Source of the DNA: Crotophaga sulcirostris
Taxonomy: Eukaryota; Chordata; Aves; Cuculiformes; Crotophagidae
Direction of reading: 5' to 3'
Length of the DNA stretch: 64,000 bases
Assembly (NCBI GenBank): GCA_013397455.1
Contig: VYZB01000016.1
Location: 3,485,153 to 3,549,152 of the forward strand
A model generated the notes under the pieces. That model had not been told where the DNA came from. It saw only the letters and a program-made list of their open reading frames with translations, and searched no databases. Below are positions 37,621 through 48,960 of this stretch, in pieces. A program made the translations under genes and the position numbers. Each line of letters begins with the position of its first letter. The stretch's first letter is position 1.

Positions 37621-39546
37621 ACTTATTACATTTGAGATGTTTATAATCTATACATTGTTGTGATTTCCATTGTATAAATCAAATATTTATCACATAACAT
37701 TGGTATATCACAGGATAAAACACACAGTCATAGGATACATTTTATTCTCCTACATATTTACATTTGTGATTTAATGAACAGAGATCATTACTTTTCCAAG
37801 TTGATTCCAGAAAAAGCCAATAACAAAAAAATGCATTTCAGCTTCCATGTTTTCCTATGTGTGTATATATATAAATTGCAAGAATTCAGATATATGCATG
37901 AACTCTAATTTTGCTTTAAATTTTATGAACAGATCTGTGTACTTTTAACAAATGAATAGCAGCAGTCACAAATAGGGAAGGAAATAAGGAAAAGGTGTGG
38001 GAGCTCCTGTACTCCTCCACTGCACAAGGCAAAGAATGAGACAGATGATCTCAGGCCCATCCACAACCCTGTGGTCTGAAATACAGCCTGTCGGTGGTGC
38101 TCGTGACCCTATTCAGAAGCAGCATCACTGTCAGCAGGGCTGCACACATCCCAGCATAGCCACAGGGAGAAATGTTATTTTTTCCCTAAGCCAGATCTCC
38201 GGTTTCCTTGCTCAGTTTAAGGGAACCTGTCCTAACCTCCCTCTACCTCAGCATCTCTACTTGAACTATCTAGTTATGAAAAGAAGTATATTAGTCAAAA
38301 TTTGTAGGCTGTGATAAACAGACTGGGTTTTTTAGACTCAGTAATTGAATGGTCAACACAGGGAGTTAACAAAATACTGTACTTAAACCAGTGTTATTAG
38401 AAATGTAACAGCTATGAGGTGTGAAACAGGCCTGAAAACTTTTCCTCAAAAAGCCTATTGTAGTGCAAGTATAAGAAAAATGCTGACATTTGGCAGTTAT
38501 TTCAGGTAATCTAGGAACTTAAAATTGATATTGAGACGCTCAGATGGTGCTTCTGTTTGTATGACTTGATCATTATAGGACTTCATTGAAAACCCAACCC
38601 ATCTTTTTAACATCTCTGACACTGCTCCAGAGCTCTACTTTCTTAAGATAATGTAAACAGTTCTCCCATAATACTTGAGTGGAAGCAATCAAAGCCTTTA
38701 TTATCTTATTATTAAGTATGATGTCTTCTATAACAGTTTTCTTGATAAATTACAGATCTTTTCATAGTGTCCTCAGCTTAATTTTGTTGTAGTTGACTGG
38801 TGGATCTTTCTTCACTTGGGAGAGCTCTGTCCTCGTGGTAGAGGAATATGAAAGCCCAGACTTTAGACTATCTGTATGGTATTTCCTGTAACTGTTAAAT
38901 AGAAACGGGTTTCCCCTTGCCACAGAGATGCAGGATAATGTTTTGATGGGAAGTGGTTGGGGAAATGAGCTTTTCACCCGTTCTATCATTTCATGCTGCT
39001 TTTTTTAACATTTGGATACCATCCACTTCCAGCCTCCCTGTTCATTAGCAACAGCTGCGTGCCCACACAGTCCCTGCACCACTGATAGGGTGACAGGCTC
39101 TTAGGAAACTAAATGTTGCTCTGTACTTGCTGATAATATTAGAAGCAGTAGCAGATATCTCTTCCTCTACAGCTGACAGCAGCAGGACAGTTCAGCCTAC
39201 CCGAGTTTAAGGCAAGCAGTGCAGAAGTACCTTTCCAGTTTTGTCCTTAGAACTGAGCACAGTCTTTCTGTTTGTCTTATATTCCTTTTCCTGTGACAGG
39301 TCAGCTACCTCAGGCTACCTGTCCTCTTTCACAAAATAAGGACCTACCAAGTAAAATATCTGAAATGTAAATAATGAGCAAACCGAGTGTCTGATTAAAG
39401 GATTTCCTCTGTTTTTAGCAATTTGTGGCCTAGCAGGGTCATCTAGATATTCTAGTCAGCAAAGATCTCAGATTGGATTCACCTGTTTATGGGCTTTTTC
39501 ATTTTTGAAGAAGGTCAGCTGTGTCCTCTGTATGTAAGTATGAGCA

Positions 39547-39560
39547 ATATATATATATAT
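39547..39560 (+). repeat. (AT)7 microsatellite
   Basis: Seven AT dinucleotides; simple repeat. Confidence 0.95.
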
Positions 39561-40903
39561 TGAACAATCTAACTTCCCTGGGGATGCGGGAGGAAAGGTT
39601 CCCAATAAAAAGAAAATACTGGATCAGAAGTATGTGTATATCCATGGAGTTTAGAAGCACTCTGAAGTCACTAATTTTAGGCAAAGTTTTAGCTGTGAAT
39701 ATTTTTTGACAGAAGGGAGGGCTACAGTGCTGTAGTCTTTCAGAGTTATGTCCTTGAGTCATTGTTCTTTCTACATGCAACATGCTCATTCAAAAACAAA
39801 GCTTCTCTTCCCTTGCAGCCAAGAATATCACACAAAAATACTAAGTGAGAAGGTTTTTTTTCTTTTTTTTCCTACCTCACCATTTTCATTATCTTTTTCC
39901 TAGTAAAATCTTCAGTCAGTGTTTACCACTTGAGTTTTCCCCTCACTGCTTCTTTACTTGGAATAGATAAGACTTCCATTGAGGCAAATGGTAAAAAAGA
40001 CACAAATAGAAGCAAACCTTGGCCCAGAATACTGGGACATGATGATAAAATTATCTGAAACATAACCAAATTCAAAACCATTGTTTTAAGAGCTTGAAGA
40101 AGAATTGGGAAAGTCCTGTTAATCCTCCTAGCTTGAGCTGTACAAGATTTTTCAGCACATTGAGCTACAAGATCCTAGCAGAATGGATAAACTCAGTGCA
40201 ATGTGTACATGTTTTTGTCTTAATTTAAAATAAACACCATCTTCAGTTATTGGGGAGAGGGAGCGGATTATAATAAAATCTTCTGCTTAAGAAAGTAGGT
40301 TACCCAGAAGACTGCAGTTTTTATTTTTAAGTAAAACTGAATGAACAAGAAAAAGACAAACCCAAACAGGAGAAACTTCCATCTCTTACAGTCACAAGAA
40401 CAGACATGTGCAGCTCTCTTAGAACCTGAATACTCACCAGGGATCTTACTGGCTCAATGCATCAAGAAGAAATGTCTGTCAAGCTCCTACAAACTTTGCT
40501 TTCCCAAACAACTGCCATATGCCAGAACTAACAGCATAAAGACACTAAAGTCCCAGCATTGTGAGATTTAGAGACATTTGTAGATTCTTTTTAAAAAGTT
40601 TCCATTAAAACTTTTGATTTCCTCAGTTTCCCAGGCAAGTCACAACAGCTGCAGACTTCTCAGTAATACAGATTTAATTCTTTAGCTTTGGTGTCATTTT
40701 ACCATTAGAGGAAGTTTAGGTTAGATTCTGATGAATCACAACACTTTATCCTGTCCAGGAAGGCATTAAGTGAATTGACAAGGAGCTCCACACTACCACA
40801 GTGCATCCTTATTGCCAGTGTTGAGTCCAATACAAAAAAAGAGTTCCCTGGCTGCTGCAAGGCAAATGTCATCATTAAAAAGGTACTTAAATAAGCTGCT
40901 TCC

Positions 40904-40919
40904 CTCTCTCTCTCTCTCT
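40904..40919 (+). repeat. (CT)8 microsatellite
   Basis: Eight CT dinucleotides; simple repeat. Confidence 0.95.
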
Positions 40920-41100
40920 TCACTAAATGTATTAATACTATAGGCCTAACAGCTTTTTGGGATTACTTTAAGCTGTAGGGTGGAAGAGTGCTTTATTCAT
41001 CCCCTAGGCTTCCAGACTTCAATTCCCACAGACATCAGCTGCACCCTCTTTGTGAGCTTGCGCGCCAGACAATCCATACAGAAGCACTGTGTCAAATGGT

Positions 41101-41116
41101 TAAATAAATAAATAAT
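41101..41116 (+). repeat. (TAAA)n short tandem repeat
   Basis: Three full TAAA units plus TAAT. Short simple repeat. Confidence 0.85.
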
Positions 41117-41639
41117 GTGCAGTGGGCCTGAAGCCAAAAATACTATCCCCTTGCACCAGTGAGAAAGGTAATAGGAAAGGAAGCTTCTGCTCTGATGCTA
41201 CTACTACTAATGAAAAAGGCAAAGGCAGTAAGCTTGGCATGTTTGTCATCTAATATTACATCAGAGCAGTTGATGATGTGTCGCCAAATACGTCTGAAAT
41301 CTCCTTATTTTTCTGAGCCTGTTTAAGAATGTTTCCCAACACAGATGGAACCCTCTCTTCCTGCACATATTAATTCATTTGTTATTTATGCACTTCTGAT
41401 CTTTGTGACACTTCTTCCTTTGGCCTGCTACCAAGTCATTTTTTATACATGTTCTGAGCAAAGGTGGCCCTTGCCCTGCAGTGAGCCTCACAAATCCCTG
41501 ACACACACATATGCATTTTTTATTGTTCTCACATGTTGCTTAACAGTCTGCATGATTCCTGTTTTACAGCAGAGCAGATGGGTTCCTGCATAGCGGTGAA
41601 ACAGATTAGATGCTCAAATCGATTGTTTTATCAACAATC

Positions 41640-42000
41640 ATTTGTAGATAAAAATCATTTTAATGAGAGAAATTAATGGTGTTTGCAAACATGATGTTAA
41701 TTAAAGAACATAGCTTGGGCTTTTTTTCCTTCCATTTTTCCCCCTTGCACACAATTTTTGTTACCCATGACATCTTTCATTATTGACTCATGCCCCAAAG
41801 AAAAGGCGATTAAAATCTGCTTTTGTTTGATGTAGCTTTTATTGAAGAAAGAAATAGATCTTTCTGAAGCTTCCTGGTGAGATGAAAGTCTAATTATCTC
41901 CACAAATGAAAGGAAAAGCTTTAATTAGGCCTGTGCTGAATCTGCGCACTGTGAATTTGTGCATTGTGATGGATGGAGCCCACATCTCCTCAGTGACTGC
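41640..42000. promoter_or_regulatory. Candidate conserved non-coding enhancer-like element
   Basis: Homeodomain cores are dense (TTTAATGAG near 41660, AATTAATGG near 41671, GTTAATTAAA near 41697, TAATTA 41891-41896, TTAATTAG 41921-41928). A forkhead-like GTGTTTGCAAAC lies near 41680. The mixed, non-repetitive, moderately AT-rich texture is typical of deeply conserved vertebrate non-coding elements. No reading frame or repeat explains the segment. This is inference without alignment. Confidence 0.3.
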
Positions 42001-42269
42001 AGTTGAAATAATGAAGAAGGAGAAGAGGTAACCTGCTCCCATGATTCAGCTGGCAGAGCAGACTTGGAGGTACACCTGTGTTGTGAGAGTGTGCCCAGAG
42101 CAGCTGCCACAGGCCATGTTTCTGTGCAGTGCATTCGGCTGTTTTACAGCCTCCTCCTGAGCTTTGATCTCTTTTCAGACAGCAGGGGTCCTAACAAATC
42201 AAGCTTTTCATGTTTCACTCAGTTTCACTCTCTTTTGCTTTACCATTCATACTCAAACTCCAAAGAGGA

Positions 42270-42540
42270 TGGATAAAATATTGTCTTTTTCTGAAGCAAT
42301 TAATGATCAGCAGTGGACATGACTGAAGTGTGTATTTTGCCTTTTGTGAGGGGTTTTAAAGTTGACTATGAGGTAAAGGCTGTGAAAGAATCAGAAATCA
42401 CATTTATTTATTTTGCCATGTAATTAATTCACTATTTATGCTGTTAACAACCTTTGTGCATAACACTTCATCTGCTATACACTTCTTTTTTGCAATGCTG
42501 TAGTGTCTGCCCAGTGAGGAAAGGTGACATTCCAGGATAG
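42270..42540. promoter_or_regulatory. Second candidate non-coding regulatory patch
   Basis: Close to the patch at 41.64-42.0 kb and of similar texture. It holds CAATTAATGATCAGC near 42297, TAATTAATTC at 42421-42430, a MEF2-like CTATTTATG near 42432 and GTTAACAA near 42443. No repeat or coding frame explains it. Motif texture only. Confidence 0.25.
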
Positions 42541-44917
42541 TGTTAGACTGCTGATGGCCCCCAGGGAGAAATCTGAATTATGACAAATAATGCACTATCC
42601 CAGATTTTATAACATTTCTAATCTATTTTTACCATGTTGCATGCAGCTTACTCTGTCTTCGTATAGTCCACCTGATATGAAGAAGGTCAAACTACTACTT
42701 ACTCATATCACTTGCAGCCAGCATATTCTTCTTTGTGAGTCATAAAGCACCTTTGACATGAAGGGCAGTCAAGGAGATTATCTCCACACCTTTCTGGACA
42801 GAATAGCAGTAAAAACAGGGAAGAAGTAATTGAAGACAAAGTTAAATCACTATCAGAAATCTAATCTTTTATTCTTTCTGTCAGTATATTCTGTGTTGTT
42901 TATAATGTATTGCTTTAATTGTGTACTACTCTATGGAATCAAGGAGCTTAGCAGTCAACTAGAAACATGCAGGAATAGATGGAAATGGAATAAATGGGAA
43001 TGTATCCCCTGTTGATTTGTTTATTTAAGGAAAGGAGGCGTCTGAAAAAAAGAGTGATGCTGTCTTTCAAAGCAAACATTCTCGGAACTCTTTTTGTAAG
43101 TAGATATACAGCATCTATAAAGCCTGAAATTGCTGAAAACAAATGATATTGATTCTGAGTAATTTAACAAAATGGTAATACGGATTTTAATTTAGTCTGT
43201 ATAAAACAAATCTCTGTGTTACAGTTCTTCTTATAAGCACAGCTTTATCTCCTGCTATTTTAAAATTTTATACATTAACAAGTTACTCACATGCTGAAAT
43301 TTTGCAATATATTTTTTGTTATTTGTTTAGAGACCTTGAAGGTAGCTGGCACTTCTCTTATTCTAAAATACCTTGATATGTTCTTTCCACTCTGCTCCAT
43401 TTCACAGTTTCTTTGTGTAGATTTGTCTCCTTTGTTTACGCCTTTGTATCTCCCTAGTGTTAGTACTGAGTTCACAGATCTGAAGTAAAAAACTTGCCTT
43501 ATACAATATTCTAATCCTTAGGCCATCAGTGCCGACATCCAAGTCTGATGCCCTAGAATTACAGAGATGATGGTGAATGTATAAAGGTCCCAAAGCTCAA
43601 TATAGTAGAAAAAGCCAAGGGGAATACTCTATAACACTGGAGCACAGGTCTGAGCTAGGGGGCACAGCCAGGGGGGAAATGAATAGGCAGCAGAATTCTT
43701 GTTAAACTGCTGTGCAGAGATGAGGAGCAGATAGTAAATTAGGAACAAGGGCTGCAAGAACACATCTGAATCAGACCCTCCAATTAACTGTTCTCTATCC
43801 TTCTTTCAAGTTTGATTTCCTTTTAACCTTTTATTTTATTCTTTTGATCTCAGTATCTTTTTCTTGTTCAAGAGCAGCGGTGCAATAATTTTTGTTGAGG
43901 AGGTGCTCTCATTGTCAGCCTCTGTCTCCAAGCATAGCAAGTGATGAACAAAACCTGGAAATATTTGTATCTGCCATCACTCAGAATATGAGTCTGACCA
44001 AAATTTGAAAATGCGGCAGTTTAAAATAAAAACTGTTCTTCCTCTGTTTGTGGTAGAGGTGCCCCTATTGTTTCTTGGCTGTTGAGAATCTCAGAAGATT
44101 TTTATGGGAGGCTTTCTGTGTGCATATGTGCACAAATACATGAGCAGAGTAATGGAAGTTTATGAAAGAAAATATTGTACAAAGCAGGAGCAGTAGTATC
44201 TAGCCATTACATGCAGGAAAACAGAAAAAGTAGTCATTACCATGTAAAGAACCTTGTAACTTTCTTCTACACGCTTCTTATTTGTGCCGAGTGCAAATCG
44301 TTACATGACTCTCTCTGGGAGCTTGGGGATAGGCAGAAAAATCCCCATGAAGGGCTGTTGTGCAGGCACACAAATGCATGAGAATCCTGTAATGCTCTTC
44401 AGCATTAGTAACATTAGTATAGTTTCTATATATTCCCTATGGAAAGCTATAGCAGCTCAGTCCCTCTCCAATATAAAAGCCTTATGAAATACGCTGAGGA
44501 GCTAAATTGCTGCCGATATTGTCACTATTAAGAGAAGCATTGTTTGTTCTGTGTCACCCCTCTCTACACTTCCAGAGGAAGGTAGAAAGAAAACACATTA
44601 TAGAAGTATTCTTCTATTAACCTGTCTTCTGCAAAGGCCTGAAGAGCTGTGAATTCCTGTGATGAGGCATGCAGAATACATGAGGCTTGGGCTTGTGTTT
44701 GTTTGGGGCTTTTTTCTGAGAATGTTATTGGCTGGCTGGTACCTGCTATGACACACGTGGTACTCTGAAATTATTCAATATTTACGATTTTGAAGTTTCC
44801 AGATTGAGATAAACAGAGACATACTCACTTCACTATGAACATCTGCTAATTTTTAGTTCTGTAATATCAAAATGGATATTTGTCCTTCCACCTGTATTTT
44901 ACAGAGTCATCTTTGTA
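42541..44917. other. Gene-free DNA, nothing recognised
   Basis: AT-rich, with chance frames of 60-68 codons only. No repeat or RNA gene recognised. Confidence 0.6.
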
Positions 44918-45875
44918 CCCTCACTTTAAATATTTATATACATTGACGAGATCCTCCCTCAAGCCTTTTCTCAGCTAAACTCTCTCAGTCATTCCTAATA
45001 TGAGAGATGTTCCAATCCCTTAATCATCTTCATGGCCCTTCATTAGAGTCTGTCCAGTATGTCCATGTCTCTCATACTGAGGAGCCCAGAACTAGATACT
45101 GTACTCACAGAGTGGCCTCAGCAGTACCACCTTGCTGTCTGTTCATCCAGCCCACACTTGAGAATCTTATGGGAGAAACTGTTGAAAGCCTTGCTGAAGT
45201 CTAGGTTGACAATATCCACTCCTCGCCGCTCATCTGTCAGGCAAGTCATTTCATCATACAAGTTTATCAAGATGGTCAAGCATGATTTCCCGTTGGTGAA
45301 GCCATGCTGCCTATTCCTGATGATTTTCTTATTGTTCATGTGGTTGAAAGTGTTTTCCAGGATGAGCTGCTCCATCACTTCCTCAGGGATTGAGGTGAGG
45401 CTGATTGACCTGTAGTTCCCTGGATCCTCCTTCTTCTTGAAGATAGGAGTGATATTTGTTTTCCTGCAGTCTTCAGGCACTTCTAATCTCCGTGATCCAT
45501 CAAAGATTGAGTGCTGTAACAATGTCACATCTGCCATATCCTTCAACACTCATGGGTGCATCCTATCGGGGCCTCCATCTGGTTGCCTGATATGATTCTC
45601 TTACACCAACGGTACATCATTCTTGCTCCGGATTTGCCCCTTGGTCCCTCTGAGGCCCGTGGTTCCCGAAGGATGGTCTTGCTTGTAAAGACTGAGGCAA
45701 AGAAGGCATCCTGTACCTCAGCCTTTTCCTTGCACCATGTAACTTTGAGCAGTGCGCCCACATTTTTTTTAGACTTCGTTTTGTCATCTGTGTACTTAAG
45801 GGAACCCTTCTTCTCGTCTTTGACATCCCTGGCCAGATTCAATTCCATTTGGAATTGGTATACTGCTAATGGCAT
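44918..45875 (-). mobile_element. CR1 relic, minus strand, 3'-truncated and internally deleted
   Basis: A minus-strand CR1 copy. From right to left (element 5' to 3') it gives: QFQMELNLARDVKDEKKG and the AFFASVFTSK block (about 45720-45860), a linker with EDCRKTNITPIFKKKEDPGN (about 45420-45480), the RSISLTSIPEEVMEQLILE block, QHGFTNGKSCLT (about 45280-45320), VDIVNLDFSKAFNSFSHKIL (about 45165-45225), and GLDEQTARW (about 45130-45155). The sequence then jumps near 45125-45132 straight to the block normally read as [14 protein letters not shown]. About 150 codons are missing, including the catalytic FADD box. The left end fades near 44918 inside the C-terminal coding part (ATTTATATACATTGACGAGA). 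The 3' untranslated region and terminal octamer are absent. Confidence 0.93.
45118..45875 (-). pseudogene. CR1 ORF2 N-terminal reverse transcriptase remnant
   Basis: This part covers the end of the endonuclease-to-RT linker plus the RT fingers. A frame of 143 codons (45118-45549) is still open across the LTSIPEEVMEQ, QHGFTNGKSCLT and LDFSKAFNSFSHKIL blocks. The adjoining frame 45543-45875 carries the linker with AFFASVFTSK. The two are offset, so there is a frameshift at about 45545. The first catalytic Asp region (LDFSKAF) is present, but the FADD pair is deleted, so no reverse transcriptase activity is possible. The long open frame in a deleted copy is most simply due to chance and limited age. 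Confidence 0.88.
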
Positions 45876-48469
45876 ATATGAAGTAGTTTACCTGAATGAA
45901 GAGTAAGCAATGAAACACAACCAAGGTTGTAAAACATATGCTAGTGTTTTTTTAAGGACAGGGGGCAGAGACAGCTATGATCTTAGGGACTTCACAACAA
46001 CCTGAAGTGTCCATGATTGTCACAGCTTCCTTGAAACCAAGTGAATAATGCAGAAATTGTAGTGCTTTACAGTGTCCCTGGTCTGATAACTATAAAATGA
46101 AAAGAACTGCAAAGGAATACAGCAGTTTTTCTTTACAGCTCCAGCAAATTATCCATTTATTTTCCCATGCTCTGGATAGTGTATAACAGACAAGTCAATG
46201 TTATTCCAAAGTTCATAAGTCTATATTAATATGTTATATAAATAAATTAGGACATATTTAGTTTTAAGACTTCCAGTGCAAGATAGACTTCTATGAAGCT
46301 TTTCTTTTTTTACTGGAAGATAGAAGAATCAAATTGAGACTGTAGAGTAAAACAAAGCCAAATTCTTTATATCCATCTTTCAGGTTGTTGTCCCATTTAA
46401 ATTTTATGCTCTGGCATTTTCCAGATTGCCATACAGGTAGTCACATGAAAGCATGGCTCCAGAACCACCAAGATTTAAAGATATTGTTGAACTAAATCTA
46501 AGCAATAAGAAACAGACCGTATTGAAATTTCTAGAGATTTTGTACTTCTGATAGTCACACTTCAAAGCACTCCTAAGGGTTTTTTAAAGAAGCAGAAGGT
46601 ACCCAATCTGGAATGAAAATTACTTCTAACTGAATTCCAAATAAACGCTGTAGAAGTTTACCCTACATTACCCTGATATTTTGGTTCTATTGTCAACAAT
46701 CTAACACACTGTTGTACTTGATATTCTACTTGGTATGGAAGTAAGCAAATTAATTTTTTTTAGCTCTCATTGTCATTACATGCTCAGTAAAAAGTGAGAT
46801 AACTCTGTATTAAAGAGCCATAAAACTGTGTTCTAACTAAATTAATTACCTTTATTAAGACAACCAAATGACAACCAAACAAGGAAGAAATTCTTCACTG
46901 TACCATTCATGCAGAAAAATAAAACCTTTAACCAGTTGTCATTGTTCTCTCAAGACTAGCAAGTCTCATAGGCCTTGAAATCTTGGTATGAAAAAGTTCA
47001 AGTCCCAATGTATGTAGGTATTTGAAACAAATTTTGAAGTCAATCCAAAGTTCCATTTTCTTGGGAACTGCCTCTCAAATCCAAAAAACTGCCTAGAGAT
47101 CTCTCATTTGTTCTTACTATTTTATATAGCACTTGTTTCTTTAACTATGTATTATATCACAAATGGTTTTTTTATAAGAAAGAATACCCAATGCAGAATA
47201 TATCCCTGTCCCACTAGTTTCAGCAGTCTTTAGGATGGAACAGATACAACCCACAGCATTCCTCATGGCGCTGATATTGCAGAGAACTGGTTTTTTTCTC
47301 ACAACCTGAAGCTGAAGGGCTTCTCAGAATCCCTTAACCTTATGTTTCCTTGTCTGCAGTTCAGTTTCATGCCTGATTTCCCAGGATTTGCTTGACATTT
47401 TCAGAAGGACGTCATTCACCCACTAGCTGTAGCTGGATTTGGATTCATAACTCTGCTGAAAAGAGAATTCTCCCTATCCTCCAACGCATGATAGTGTTGG
47501 ATGATAAATATTCTCAACAAATTATGATGGAAGAAGTGAGTCCTCCCATCCACCAGAAAACTCTGAACCAAATTAAGGATGAACATTCTGGATGCTCTTT
47601 CAGAAAGATAAAAATGTGGCTAGCCATCTGGCACCTCTTGAGGCTCTTTTAACACTGAGAATTTTTACTGGAGAAAGCATAGGTGCCTTCTGAATTTTTC
47701 TAAGGATCTGTTTGGGATTTTTTTGGGGGGGCAGGGGTTGTTTTGGTTTGGGTTGTTTTAAGGGCTGTATACTGTATCTCTGCATTTTAGAAGAGCAGCC
47801 TTATTTTGAGTGTCAGCAGAAACTTTCTGGAGGTTTCTACTTTACAAGATCCTTGATGTCTTGGTAAGAAATCTGCTCCATATTGCAGAGAGGCATTTAG
47901 CAAGGACTTAGTTGCACTCTGCAATTTCAGCTTATACATGTATGGAACTAGAAACATACTGGGATCCCTCAGCATCTGCCCTGTGCTGGGAGTGGTTGTT
48001 CTCTTTTTGCATAAGGCACAAGCTTTCACCTCTTGTGTCTAGCAAGAACTGATTAGTGGTAATCTCTGGGTTCATGCTCAGTTTTTAGTTAAGAATTAAG
48101 GAGAAGCCAGTGCTTCATTCAGGAGAATGTCTTAGGAAGATAAAAACCACTGCTGTCTATAGGCCTCCATCCCGTTTGGTCCACTGTTGCAGATTTAAGT
48201 CATAATTGTAAAACAAGCTGAGCTGATTATAACATACATTTTTTTTATTCACCCTTTAGCTGAAAAACAGGTCCTTTTTAATGTCATGTTTTCTTGCAAA
48301 GAAGATCATTACATCTTAAAGACTGGATAAACAGTGTATGTACTGTAGTTATGGATAGTACAGAGTAGAACAAAGAACAAATATAAGCCTAAGTAGGTTT
48401 TGTAACAATACAGACATTACACTTGCCGTAGTAAGTGGTTCATGCTAACCAGGAGCTGCTGGAGGTCAT
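45876..48469. other. Gene-free DNA with a G-rich run
   Basis: No exon or repeat recognised. A G-rich run at 47714-47752 could form a G-quadruplex with relaxed loops (see findings). Chance frames reach 86 codons. Confidence 0.6.
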
Positions 48470-48960
48470 ATTTGAGATATTATGCAAATTCCAAACTCAA
48501 AAATACTGACTATGAAATAATAATTAATTACATTAGCACTTTGATTAAAGATTAAATCTCGGCTTTTAAAAAATCATGTATTTATATTGCCTGATATAAT
48601 TAGGTACTCTCTTAAACAGCCAAACTTAGAGCTGCCTATTAAGTCCTAGCAAACCTGTGGGAGATCCTGACATGTGTTTAGCAATCACAATTCTGTGTTC
48701 ATCAAAAAAAATAATTTTAAAACAATGTGGGAGGGGCAGTCCTTATCTTTAAGGCAACTGTTGGATAATTGACCTCCTTTAGCATTTAATTTCTCAAGCC
48801 TCTAGGAAGCTTAATTTTGAACATCAAAGAGGTACCTGTGGAAGAAACTGTTCCAGACTGGTGAGTAAACAAATTAGAGTTAATGGGTCATTAGCTTTTG
48901 TGGTAAAATTTCAAACTGGGTATTCCTCACCAAGGAATGTAAATGTCAATGTTTTTAAGT
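48470..48960. promoter_or_regulatory. Candidate conserved non-coding regulatory element
   Basis: It begins with an octamer ATGCAAAT (48482-48489) and continues with TAATTAATTA (48521-48530), a TCF/LEF-type CTTTGAT (48539-48545), further TAAT cores, and a second half (48720-48960) with GGATAATTGACC and GAGTTAATGGGTCATTAGC. The texture is non-repetitive and non-coding. The evidence is motif clustering only. Confidence 0.28.

Larger units (their letters stand above)
37621..41639. other. Gene-free DNA with a GC-richer patch and simple repeats
   Basis: No exon or interspersed repeat recognised. The part 37995-38260 is GC-richer and carries a 105-codon chance frame with no recognisable domain. Simple repeats are (AT)7 at 39547-39560, (CT)8 at 40904-40919 and TAAA units at 41101-41116. 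Confidence 0.55.

Noticed and set aside
45556..45906. 116-codon + strand frame
   Set aside because: Antisense shadow of the minus-strand CR1 ORF2 remnant.
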